A program made the position numbers and the translations under genes. Below the pieces are notes generated by a model that saw nothing but the letters and a program-made list of their open reading frames with translations, searched no databases and had not been told where the DNA came from. 64,000 bases of DNA from an uncultured Bacilli bacterium. Its GTDB lineage: Bacteria > Bacillota_I > Bacilli_A > RF39 > UBA660. Location: assembly GCA_947632375.1 (NCBI GenBank), contig CANRPF010000005.1:1-64000 (forward strand), read 5' to 3'. Every line of letters begins with the position of its first letter. The first letter of the stretch is position 1. This document shows positions 10,117 through 19,524 of this stretch, piece after piece.

Positions 10117-10926
10117 ATGAAAAAAAAGATATTTGCTGTTAGTGATATTCACGGACACTATCAAGAATTAATAAAAGCCTTAGACGAGGCTGGATTTGAC
10201 GAAAACAATAAAGACCATTTATTAATAAGTATAGGAGACGCATTTGATAGAGGGTCTTGTTCACTTAGTGTATATGAATATCTTAAAAGATTAGAAGATA
10301 AAGGCAGTGCTATCGTACTAAGAGGTAATCATACAACTTTTTTTGAAGATTATCTTACTGGTAAAAGATACACACCTTTTAACTATCTAAATAATGGAAC
10401 AGACGAAACACTTGCTGATTTCTTAGGTAGAACAAGACCTTTTGAGAGTTGGTGGTTTATTGATAAAGGTAAAGAAGAAGACCCTACTCTTTTAGATTTT
10501 GCTGACTTTATGAAAGAAGCAAGAGACGAAATTAATGAAAATTATCCAGAATTGTTAAATTGGCTTAGAAGCAGACCTTATTACTATGAAACAAAGAACT
10601 ATATATTCACACATGGGGCTATAGATACAACAGTAGAAGATTGGCACTATCCACATTGTGAGATTTTTGACTATTTAAACTGGGAGGCTCTAGTATGGGA
10701 CAATGGTTCTTTTTTTGGTAAGGAAATTAATAATACAGATAAAACAGTTGTTATAGGTCATTTTGGAACAGCTCATTTAAGAGAGATGTACGAAATAGAC
10801 GATAACAAAGACAAGTATGATATATTAACTAGAGAAGACGGAAAGGTAATAGCAATAGACGCAACTACCGTTGTATCAAAGAAAGTTAATGTATTAGTTA
10901 TAGAGGGGGAAGAATTATTAAATTAA
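10117..10926 (+). CDS. Ser/Thr phosphatase-like metallophosphoesterase
   Basis: FAVSDIHGHYQEL...GDAFDRG...LRGNHT. Confidence 0.85.
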   Translation: MKKKIFAVSDIHGHYQELIKALDEAGFDENNKDHLLISIGDAFDRGSCSLSVYEYLKRLEDKGSAIVLRGNHTTFFEDYLTGKRYTPFNYLNNGTDETLADFLGRTRPFESWWFIDKGKEEDPTLLDFADFMKEARDEINENYPELLNWLRSRPYYYETKNYIFTHGAIDTTVEDWHYPHCEIFDYLNWEALVWDNGSFFGKEINNTDKTVVIGHFGTAHLREMYEIDDNKDKYDILTREDGKVIAIDATTVVSKKVNVLVIEGEELLN

Positions 10927-10948
10927 AATTAAGATAGGGGGCTTTAAA

Positions 10949-13900
10949 TTGAAATATGTAGTAAAAAGAGATAAAAGGACAGAATTATTTAATAAAGAAA
11001 AGATTATAAATGCTGTTGAGGCAGCGTTCAATAGCGTGGAAAACGAAATTTCAGATAAGGCTCACATGAAAGCGAGAGAAATCGCTAATTATGTAGGTGA
11101 TATAGAAGAAACTTTAGACGTAGAAAAAATACAAGATATTGTAGAAGAAAAATTAATGGCTAGCAATAGAAAGGATATAGCAAGAGAATATATAAGATAT
11201 AGATACCAAAGAACAAAAGAAAGAGAAAGAAACTCACAGTTCATGAAAGAGGTGTCAGAAAAACTAGGGGCAACTAATGTACAAAACCAAAACGCTAATG
11301 TTGACGAACACTCATTTGGTGGTCGTATGGGTGAGGCTAAAAACTCACTTATGAAAAAGTATGCACTAGATTATATTATGTCTGATATGTCCAGAGAAAA
11401 TCATTTGAATAATGAAATATATGTTCATGATTTAGATAGTTATGCTGTTGGTTGTCATAATTGTTTAAGTATACCTTTTGACAAATTATTAGCAGAAGGG
11501 TTTAATACAAGACAAACAGATGTAAGACCAGCACAATCTATTAATACTGCATTTCAGTTGGTGGCTGTAATATTTCAATTACAAAGTTTACAACAATTCG
11601 GTGGGGTAAGTGCAACTCATTTGGATTGGACAATGGTTCCGTATGTTCGTAAATCGTTTTATAAACATTTTATAGACGGTTTGCATTATGTAACCGACGC
11701 TAAATATGACGAAAGTGAATTTAATTCAGAACTAAGCGTTGATAGCGAAGAATATAAAAAATATCCAGCAACTTATAATTATGCTATGGATATGACAAAA
11801 AGAGAATTAAATCAAGCTGTAGAAGGTATGTACCACAACCTTAGATATTAGGGCGACTTAATAGTAATATTAAGAACATAGCTATCTAAACGGGGAAACT
11901 CTTTTAATAAGACAATCCCGTGCTAAATTTGTATTAATAAATACAATAAATGCCTAACGACTATCCATATAAAAACGTGGAGTAGGGCTAAGCGGCTCGA
12001 AATGGTAGCCTCCCTTTAGGGAAGAAGATATAGTCTAATCTTTATGGTGACATAAAGAAGTTCATAAGAGAACTGCATAAGAGTAGCGACCTTATGTGAA
12101 TACAAATGTAATACATTGCAATCACGTAGTGGTAATCAATTACCTTTTACATCAATAAATTATGGTACTTGTACTCTACCAGAAGGTAGAATGGTAATTA
12201 AAGCATTATTAGAGGGTTCTATTAAAGGTGTAGGAAAAGTAAGAAAAACACCTATATTCCCATGTGGAATATTCCAATGTATGAAAGGCGTTAATAGAAA
12301 AGAAGGAGACCCTAATTATGATTTATTCTTATTAGCATTAAAATCAACATCTAAAAGATTATATCCTAATTATGCTAATGTAGACTGGTCTGGTAATGCT
12401 GGATATGATATAAACGACCCTAAAACATATTTCTCAACTATGGGTAAGTGTAAATGCAGCTCATATAAAACCTTTTGAACCTCGCTCGAGGGTGTCACAA
12501 TTTTTGTGGCTAACGGTTAGGACTTATTAAAGTTGAGACCGTGCTAAGCCTTTATTAAGGAAAGTGTATCGACTATCCCTGGTGAATGTAAGGGAGTAGA
12601 GCTAGAGATAAGCACTAGCTCGAAGCGGAAGGCTGTCGAAAGATAGAAGATATAGTCAGTGCCAATGGTGACATTGGATAAAACGTGCAGAACAGCGAAT
12701 GGCTTTGATATAAATGCAGACGAAGGTGTAAATCCACAAACAAAAGACGGTCGTGGAAACATTTGTCCTGTAACTATTATAATGCCAACTCTTGCTATGG
12801 AAGCAATAAAAGAAAATGATAATATAATAGATAATTTTATAAATCTATTAGATAATAAAATATCAGAAGCAAGAGATATGCTCATTGAAAGATATAATTA
12901 TATATGCAGTCAAAATCCTAATTCGGCTAAATTTATGTATGAAAATGGTTTAATGATAGGATATGACGGAAAGAACATTGAAAGTGCTATGAAGCATGGT
13001 ACTTTAGCCATAGGACAAATAGGTCTTGCAGAAACTTTACAAATATTAATAGGTAAAGACCATACAACAGAAGAGGGTATGGAATTGGCTAAAAAAATAG
13101 AAAGTTTATTTAAAAAACGTTGTGCAGAATTTAAAGAAGAATATAAATTAAACTTTGGGGTATATTTTACACCTAAATTTTCTTGGGTGAATTAATAGTG
13201 ATATTAATTAAAAATCTCGTTAAACGGTCTATCGTAATAAGGTGGTAAGAGAGCCTAAACCGAAAGGCAGAGGTAATACCGTAGGATTTCATTCAAATTG
13301 TAAGAAAGGAATTAATAGCATGGCTAAGAAATTATTAAAAGATAAATTGGTTAACAGAAACGAAATTAAAGAAGAATTAAGACCAATTAAAAATACAAAA
13401 AATGCTTATTGTACGCCTAGTGGTTTGTTTTATGCAGATTATGGTAACGATATGTTTTATCCATTAAGAACAGAAATAAACTCAACAAGTAAATATTGTT
13501 ATGTAGGATTAAGATATAATAATAAAAATCATAACACTAGAAAGAAAGCACATAGAATAATAGCAGAAACATATATTCCTAATCCTAATAAATGTAAAAC
13601 GGTAAGACATAAAAACAATATAAGACATGATAATCGTGTCGAAAATTTATACTGGACTAATATTTGAATGATGTTCTCTAACGACTATCGAAAATTATTA
13701 ATGTAATGAGTAGAGTACACTTATGTGGAAAAGCGAGACCCTTCATAAGAAGGTGAAGATATAGTCTAATCCGTAACTAAATATCGGGAAACCGACGGTA
13801 GAAAAATGGCAGAAAATTTATGCTATACCTCAATGAAAAAGTTTAAATCAAAATATGGTGAAATACAAAATGTTAGTGACAGAGAATATTTCACTAATTC

Positions 13901-14955
13901 AATACACGTTCCTGTTTGGAAAGAGATGTCACCATTTGAAAAAATAGATATTGAAAGCCAATTAACAGGATATAGTTCAGCAGGTTGTATAACTTATGTA
14001 GAATTAGACGGTGGTGTTCAAAACAACTTAGAAGCATTAGAAGAAATAGTAAATTACGCAATGGATAAAGATATACCATACTTTGCTATAAATGTACCAA
14101 ATGACACTTGTTTAGAATGTGGTTATACAGACGAATTTAATGATAAATGTCCAATGTGTGATAGTGAAAATATCCAACAATTAAGACGTGTAACGGGTTA
14201 ACCTGTGAAGATAAGCCCGAAAATTAGTGTAAACTTATCGAAATGATAAGGTTCCCTTAACCAGAACTCTATTCGGGTTCAGAAGTAAAATAATAATTAA
14301 GGGGGTATCAAGAAATGCGAAATAATGCAAACCTTGAGTTTAGAAAAATAAAATCGCTTAAATATTTATATGAAGTTAATGAAAATGGAACTATCTTTAG
14401 AAATGTAAAATCTAAAAAACAAAATAAAATTGTCCTAGATAAACATCACTCAAAGACTGGTTATTATAAAACATATGTTCGATTAAACGGAAAAACAAAA
14501 AGAGTTATGATACATAAAATTGTTGCTGAATGTTGGCTAGGTGATTGTCCAGAAGGATATGAAGTAGACCATATTGATAGAAACAGCAGAAATAACAATT
14601 ACAGAAATTTAAGATATGTTGCTGAAAATAAAGTTTTAGTAAAACCAGTTAAGATAGTTGGCAATGGTGAAGAAAAAATATTTAGGTCAATGACTAAATG
14701 TGCAGAATATCTTGGAAAGAAATATAATAAAACAACAGAAGCCATAAGATATAAATTAAAAGCGAGAAGACATCATATATTTGATTATGATATTATTTAT
14801 CTAAATGCAGAGACTAGACACACTAACCCCAAGGGGTAAGGAATAGTCCATAATGAAAGATTATGTATTTAACAGGAGACTACAAAACAGCGTTTAACTT
14901 AGGTAAACAAAAAGAAACAGAAGATAGATATAAACATAGCAAAAAAATGAAATAA
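10949..14955 (+). CDS. nrdD: anaerobic ribonucleoside-triphosphate reductase, join(10949..11841,12109..12445,12686..13174,13809..14198,14866..14955)
   Basis: Exon junctions rebuild HNL/NTLQSRSGNQLPF, STMG/CRTANGFD, GVYFTP/AENLCYT, RRVTG/YLTGDYKTAFNLGKQ. Confidence 0.93.
11842..12108 (+). mobile_element. group I intron 1 in nrdD, no ORF
   Basis: Exon ends in U, intron ends in G; AACGACTATCC and AAGATATAGTCTAA (P7-like). Confidence 0.87.
12446..12685 (+). mobile_element. group I intron 2 in nrdD, no ORF
   Basis: Exon ATGGGT, intron ends ACG; TCGACTATCC / GAAGATATAGTC. Confidence 0.87.
13175..13808 (+). mobile_element. group I intron 3 in nrdD with HNH ORF
   Basis: Exon ends CCT, intron ends ATG; AACGACTATCG / GAAGATATAGTCTAAT. 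Confidence 0.88.
13321..13667 (+). CDS. intron-encoded HNH-family homing endonuclease
   Basis: KAHRIIAETYIPNPNKCKTVRHKNNIRHDNRVENLYW; start at AAGGAATTAATAGCATGG. Confidence 0.75.
14199..14865 (+). mobile_element. group I intron 4 in nrdD with HNH ORF
   Basis: Exon ends GGT, intron ends ATG; GACTAGACA / GGAATAGTCC. Confidence 0.85.
14315..14839 (+). CDS. intron-encoded HNH homing endonuclease
   Basis: MIHKIVAECWLGDCPEGYEVDHIDRNSRNNNYRNLRYV; RBS AAGGGGGTATC. Confidence 0.88.
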   Translation: MRNNANLEFRKIKSLKYLYEVNENGTIFRNVKSKKQNKIVLDKHHSKTGYYKTYVRLNGKTKRVMIHKIVAECWLGDCPEGYEVDHIDRNSRNNNYRNLRYVAENKVLVKPVKIVGNGEEKIFRSMTKCAEYLGKKYNKTTEAIRYKLKARRHHIFDYDIIYLNAETRHTNPKG

Positions 14956-14978
14956 TCTTTTAAGGGGTGCGGTAAACT

Positions 14979-15398
14979 GTGAGAACAATCACAAAACAAA
15001 TGGTAAGAGAATATGATTTAAAAAAAGCAGGTTTTGATTTTATGGGATATACTTTTAATAATATGAACGAATTAAGTTTTCACCATTTAATTATTCCAAA
15101 AAGAGATAGTAAAAAACAAGGAATAGGAGACGGTTATCATAAATGGAATGGTGCTATATTAGTAAGAGATACATCTCATGATTATTTACACATTATAGAA
15201 AGATTAGACCGAGATATGTTTTTAGAAATCACAAAAGAAATGATAGAAGAAAATATAAGAGGTTGTGTTGATGTGAAAAACCTAAAAAGAATAAGAGATA
15301 TACTATTGAGTTTTGAGAGAGAGCATAGTGGAGAATTAACAAGTAAAGGTAAAATTTTAATAAAAAATAGTTATATAACAAAAAGAATACCTTTATAA
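14979..15398 (+). CDS. small HNH-like protein between nrdD and nrdG
   Basis: LSFHHLIIPKRD...WNGAILVRDTSHDYLHIIERLD. Confidence 0.6.
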   Translation: MRTITKQMVREYDLKKAGFDFMGYTFNNMNELSFHHLIIPKRDSKKQGIGDGYHKWNGAILVRDTSHDYLHIIERLDRDMFLEITKEMIEENIRGCVDVKNLKRIRDILLSFEREHSGELTSKGKILIKNSYITKRIPL

Positions 15399-15410
15399 AA
15401 GGAGATTAAT

Positions 15411-15908
15411 ATGAGATACGCACAGATAGAAAGATATGAAGTTACTAATGGTAAAGGATTTGGGGTGTCTTTGTTTACACAAGGTTGCCCCTTCCATTGT
15501 AAAAATTGTTTTAACCCAGAAACATGGGATTTTGACAAAGGAAAAGAGTGGACAAAAAAAGAAGAAGACTTAATAATCGAGTTGCTAAAACCAGATTACA
15601 TGACAAGGTTGACAGTTTTAGGTGGAGAACCTATCCTAGAACGTAATATAGAACCCCTTACAGAGCTTTTTAAACGTTTAAAGGAATTATACCCAGAAAA
15701 ACAAATATGGCTCTATACGGGTAGTAATTTTGAATATGTAGCAACAGTTTATGACGAGTTTATAGAGTATATAGACGTTATGATAGACGGACAATATAAA
15801 GACGAATTAAGAGACGTTTCCCTTGCTTTTAGGGGCTCTACAAACCAAAGAATTATAGACGTGCAAAAGTCTTTAGAAAATCATAATGTCGTAATACTAG
15901 ATATATAA
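15411..15908 (+). CDS. nrdG: anaerobic NTP reductase activating radical SAM protein
   Basis: GFGVSLFTQGCPFHCKNCFNPETWDF. Confidence 0.93.
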   Translation: MRYAQIERYEVTNGKGFGVSLFTQGCPFHCKNCFNPETWDFDKGKEWTKKEEDLIIELLKPDYMTRLTVLGGEPILERNIEPLTELFKRLKELYPEKQIWLYTGSNFEYVATVYDEFIEYIDVMIDGQYKDELRDVSLAFRGSTNQRIIDVQKSLENHNVVILDI

Positions 15909-15932
15909 AAATAATAAAAAGGGGTGTTTAGT

Positions 15933-16871
15933 ATGGACAATAGAAAAGAAATTTGCGAACGTATTTATAAAATGGCAAAAAGAAAAGTGAGTTTTAGTGA
16001 TATATGCAGAAAAATGGAACTAAAAGATTATGAGGTTGCTGGGCTGGTATCTATAATGAACCAAGAAGGCTATAATATTGATTTTGTTGACGGTGAGGTA
16101 GTAATATTCAAAATGCCACCTAAAGCAGAAGAAATATATACAGTACCTTATGATTTAGAACACCTTAAATTATTATTGATAAGTGATACGCACTTAGCAA
16201 GCAAATATGACAGATTAGATATATTGAGGTATCTATATGACAAAGCAGAACAAAATGGGGTAAAACATATATTACACTCTGGAGATTTTACAGACGGAAG
16301 AAGTAACAGACCAGAACACATATATGAATTAAAAGAATTATCTCTTGAAGGACAAGTTGATTACTGCGTCAAGAACTATCCACATTTTAGTGGACAAACC
16401 TATGTTATAGGTGGAAATCATGACTATTGGTGGAGTAAATCGGCTGGTAGTGATATTGTAAAAATGATAGCAAATCAAAGAGACGATATAACTTATCTTG
16501 GTTCTGATGTAGCCGATATGAGAATAGGTAAGTTAAAAATAAGATTATTCCATGGCTCTGGTGCAAATGCTTATGCTGTATCACATAAGATACAAAAATA
16601 TCTTGACACTATACCACCAAAAGAAAAACCAGACATTTTACAAATGGGACATATACATCAAAGTTGTTATGTTAAAGTTGGAGATACTCATTGCTTCCAA
16701 ACAAGCTGTTTAGAAGACCAAACACCATATTGTAGAAGTAAAGGACTACCTAATGATAAGTCGTGTTGGTGGGTAGATATAGACTTTGATAAAAGAGGAA
16801 ACATACATTCGATTACACCAAAATTAGAGAATTTTGGAGAAAAAAGACTGGTAAAAAAGAGAGGAAGGTAG
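15933..16871 (+). CDS. metallophosphoesterase
   Basis: LKLLLISDTHLASKYDRLD...HSGDFTDG...VIGGNHDYW...MGHIHQ. Confidence 0.85.
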   Translation: MDNRKEICERIYKMAKRKVSFSDICRKMELKDYEVAGLVSIMNQEGYNIDFVDGEVVIFKMPPKAEEIYTVPYDLEHLKLLLISDTHLASKYDRLDILRYLYDKAEQNGVKHILHSGDFTDGRSNRPEHIYELKELSLEGQVDYCVKNYPHFSGQTYVIGGNHDYWWSKSAGSDIVKMIANQRDDITYLGSDVADMRIGKLKIRLFHGSGANAYAVSHKIQKYLDTIPPKEKPDILQMGHIHQSCYVKVGDTHCFQTSCLEDQTPYCRSKGLPNDKSCWWVDIDFDKRGNIHSITPKLENFGEKRLVKKRGR

Positions 16872-16875
16872 TATA

Positions 16876-17163
16876 ATGAAAGTAATGATAAGTCAACCAA
16901 TGAACGGCAAATCCAACAGACAGATTATAGAAGAACGAAAAGCCTTGACAGAACAATTAATATCAGAGGGACATGAAATAATAGATACTATCTTAGATAT
17001 AAGCGAAAACAAAAGTCCTGTTTATTATTTAGGAACATCAATTCAAAAAATGGCAGAAGCAGACGCTGTTGTTTTTATGAAAGGGTGGAAAGAAGCGAGG
17101 GGTTGCAGAATAGAACACCTAGTAGCAAAAGAATATGGAAAATTTATTAAGGAGGAAATTTAG
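16876..17163 (+). CDS. DUF4406 / deoxyribosyltransferase-like protein
   Basis: MISQPMNGKSNRQI...QKMAEADAVVFMKGWKEARGCRIEHLVAKEY. Confidence 0.7.
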   Translation: MKVMISQPMNGKSNRQIIEERKALTEQLISEGHEIIDTILDISENKSPVYYLGTSIQKMAEADAVVFMKGWKEARGCRIEHLVAKEYGKFIKEEI

Positions 17164-17645
17164 TGAGAAAATTTGAGAAAATAGGATACGTACAATTTAA
17201 AAGAGATGTACCAGAAGATTTTTCGGAACAAACATATCTACGCATTAAGATACCACAAAGAGCCACATCTAAGTCAGCTGGATATGATTTGAGTGCTGCA
17301 ATACCTGTTAAAATCGAGCCATATGAAACGAAACTCGTACCAACAGGGCTGAAAGTACAAATGGAAGACAATGATGTATTCCTAATAACAGTAAGGTCTA
17401 GTATTGGTATTAAAAGACATATGATGTTAGCCAATAATGTAGGTGTTATAGACGCTGATTATTATAATAATGCTGATAACGAAGGACATATTTGGATAGC
17501 ATTAACTAACTTAGGAGATACAACACAAGAATTTGAAGCAGGTGACAGAATAGCCCAAGGAATATTTGTTGGATATAAAACACTAGACGAAGAAACTGTT
17601 ACAGACAAAGTAAGAGAAAGTGGTATAGGAAGTACAGGGCAGTAA
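17163..17645 (+). CDS. dut: dUTPase
   Basis: ATSKSAGYDLSAA, RSSIGIKRHMMLANNVGVID, GDRIAQGIF, VRESGIGSTGQ. Confidence 0.92.
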   Translation: MRKFEKIGYVQFKRDVPEDFSEQTYLRIKIPQRATSKSAGYDLSAAIPVKIEPYETKLVPTGLKVQMEDNDVFLITVRSSIGIKRHMMLANNVGVIDADYYNNADNEGHIWIALTNLGDTTQEFEAGDRIAQGIFVGYKTLDEETVTDKVRESGIGSTGQ

Positions 17646-17674
17646 AATAAAAAAGTAATAAAGGAGATTTGATT

Positions 17675-18013
17675 ATGATTATTGACAAAGAAAAATTAGA
17701 AACAGAAAAAGAAATGTGGAAGAACTTTTACAAGAACTATGATAGTTTAGCAGATTGTATATTTGCTGATGTATTGGCTTATTATGAACCAGACAAGAGA
17801 ATTGATAAGTTAAAAGAAATTTCAGAAATCATTAAAGGGCTTGATAAACCAATCAGTGGAGACGAGTTTTATAATTCTGTAAAAGGCGACCTGGAATCCT
17901 TTATCAAAGTGTCAGACGAGGCAGCCGTTGCTTATAGAACATTATCTTGGCTTGGTGAGATTGAAGTTCAAGACGAGATATGTGCAGACGAACCTCAAAG
18001 AAAGAAAAAATAA
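17675..18013 (+). CDS. hypothetical protein
   Basis: ORF with RBS AAGGAGATTTGATT. Confidence 0.6.
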   Translation: MIIDKEKLETEKEMWKNFYKNYDSLADCIFADVLAYYEPDKRIDKLKEISEIIKGLDKPISGDEFYNSVKGDLESFIKVSDEAAVAYRTLSWLGEIEVQDEICADEPQRKKK

Positions 18014-18019
18014 AAAATG

Positions 18020-18048
18020 TTGACTTACACCTCTTAAAGAGTTATAAT
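18020..18048 (+). promoter_or_regulatory. sigma70-like promoter
   Basis: TTGACT-17-TATAAT. Confidence 0.8.
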
Positions 18049-18074
18049 AATACTCATAGGAGGTGTTTTTCTTA

Positions 18075-18437
18075 ATGGAAATAATAGAGATTATATTCTT
18101 TGTGATATTACTTACTAATACTCTTTTAATTGCAAATTGTTTATTCTTTATTTGTCACTTACAAAAAGAGATAAATATTATAAAGAAACAACGTATAACA
18201 ACAAGGAATAATAACAATAACAATAATGTTAAAAAGAGAACGTATTTTAAATCAAGTAATTACAGAAAGAATGGGGTCGTAAGACTAAAACAATATGAAA
18301 ACAAGCCTGGAAGAAAACCAGCACTTGAAAAAATCCATATTGACGACCTTAGAAAAATTGCCAGTCAACGAGGCATAAAACAATACAGCAACTACAGAAA
18401 AGCAGAACTAATACAAAAAATTAAAGAGACCTATTAA
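18075..18437 (+). CDS. membrane-anchored protein with Rho-N/SAP-like C-terminus
   Basis: N-term TM helix; LEKIHIDDLRKIASQRGIKQYSNYRKAELIQKIKE. Confidence 0.65.
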   Translation: MEIIEIIFFVILLTNTLLIANCLFFICHLQKEINIIKKQRITTRNNNNNNNVKKRTYFKSSNYRKNGVVRLKQYENKPGRKPALEKIHIDDLRKIASQRGIKQYSNYRKAELIQKIKETY

Positions 18438-18454
18438 TAAGGTCTCTTTTTTTT
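18423..18454 (+). terminator. intrinsic terminator
   Basis: AGAGACCT-ATTAATA-AGGTCTCT + T8. Confidence 0.85.
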
Positions 18455-18788
18455 ACCGTTTTTTCAAACGATAGTGTTATTAATTTGAACTTTGAAAAGT
18501 TTGAACCAAGGGCATACACAACGATTTTTTATACTCTCTTCAAAAAGATAATAGCATTCTTAATGAAATAATAAATGAATTAAAAACATTAGTATTAAAT
18601 AAAAGCAATTAATATTATTAAAAAAATTGATAAAGTAGGAAAAGACGATAAAGAGACAATATCTGTTCCTAAATTTTATCAAAAATATAAGGATATTTAA
18701 GCAACATATATCTATAATCTCCAAAATCAAATCCAAACTCAATTATACATAGTTACTAATAAAACATTTTCGCCCTTAGTTCTATTTC

Positions 18789-18817
18789 ATTATATCATAT
18801 TACAGATACTCTGTCAA
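18789..18817 (-). promoter_or_regulatory. sigma70-like promoter
   Basis: TTGACA-17-TATAAT (minus), reads into 18.5-18.78 kb. Confidence 0.75.
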
Positions 18818-18819
18818 TA

Positions 18820-18964
18820 AAAAAAAGAAAAAAAGAGTGTGAAATTTCTCTTTTTTCAAGTTCTTATATTTGTGTAAGTATACAAGAACATAGTATTGAG
18901 TAGCATTTAGTAGTATGCAAACCCTAGTAGACAGGGTCTGTGAGTTGGTTGTTTTTCACAACCA
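18820..18964 (-). ncRNA. candidate small RNA
   Basis: Own promoter, three hairpins, U-rich terminator hairpin, no ORF on the transcribed strand. Confidence 0.6.
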
Positions 18965-18969
18965 CTATA

Positions 18970-18998
18970 AATATATCATACTATAATTAATTTGTCAA
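18970..18998 (-). promoter_or_regulatory. sigma70-like promoter of the candidate sRNA
   Basis: TTGACA-17-TATATT (minus). Confidence 0.75.
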
Positions 18999-19270
18999 TA
19001 GTCTTTTCTATTTTTATCATAAATATTTATTTTAGTTATATCATTAACATCATAATCACCGACAATCTCGTCTAGTGCATTAATAATATCTCCGTCATTA
19101 AAATAGATAGGACTTTGACCTTCTAAAGCTCTCTCTGCTATATGTCTAATCTCGTCTATAAGACATTTACAGCCTTCAAGAGACTCACCTTGTCCGTCAT
19201 AGTCATATGCTATTTCTCTAATTACACTCAATGCGTCTCTTAAAACTACGACTTCTCTATCTTGTATCAT
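18995..19270 (-). CDS. hypothetical protein
   Basis: ORF in minus operon. Confidence 0.6.
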   Translation of the reverse strand: MIQDREVVVLRDALSVIREIAYDYDGQGESLEGCKCLIDEIRHIAERALEGQSPIYFNDGDIINALDEIVGDYDVNDITKINIYDKNRKDY

Positions 19271-19279
19271 ATTTGATAC

Positions 19280-19513
19280 CTACCCTATAGTAAATTCTGT
19301 TGTGTCTTCACCGTCTGTACTAGCAACAACTTTAACATCTTTGTATTTGTATTCAATGTCTTCAAAATCTCTATAAACATCTTCTGGACTATGATTTACA
19401 AATTCTTTTTTTAATAATTCAAAGTGTTTTGTTGCTTCTTCTACCTCCTCGTAAGACTTAATTTCAATTACCTTTTCTTCTTCATTTCTTGTTACAATTT
19501 TTACATCAAACAT
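19280..19513 (-). CDS. hypothetical protein
   Basis: MFDVKIVTRNEEEK...; RBS GGAGGAATTAGA. Confidence 0.6.
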   Translation of the reverse strand: MFDVKIVTRNEEEKVIEIKSYEEVEEATKHFELLKKEFVNHSPEDVYRDFEDIEYKYKDVKVVASTDGEDTTEFTIG

Positions 19514-19524
19514 TCTAATTCCTC

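Noticed and set aside
11827-11851. NrdD C-terminus ending LRY* at 11851
   Set aside because: Last residues are intron 1 read-through; conserved sequence continues at 12109.
12544-12885. Minus-strand 113-aa ORF
   Set aside because: Antisense to nrdD exon/intron, no support.
13242-13320. N-terminal extension of the intron 3 HNH ORF (MVREPKPKGRG...)
   Set aside because: Lies in intron core sequence; a good RBS precedes the internal ATG at 13321.
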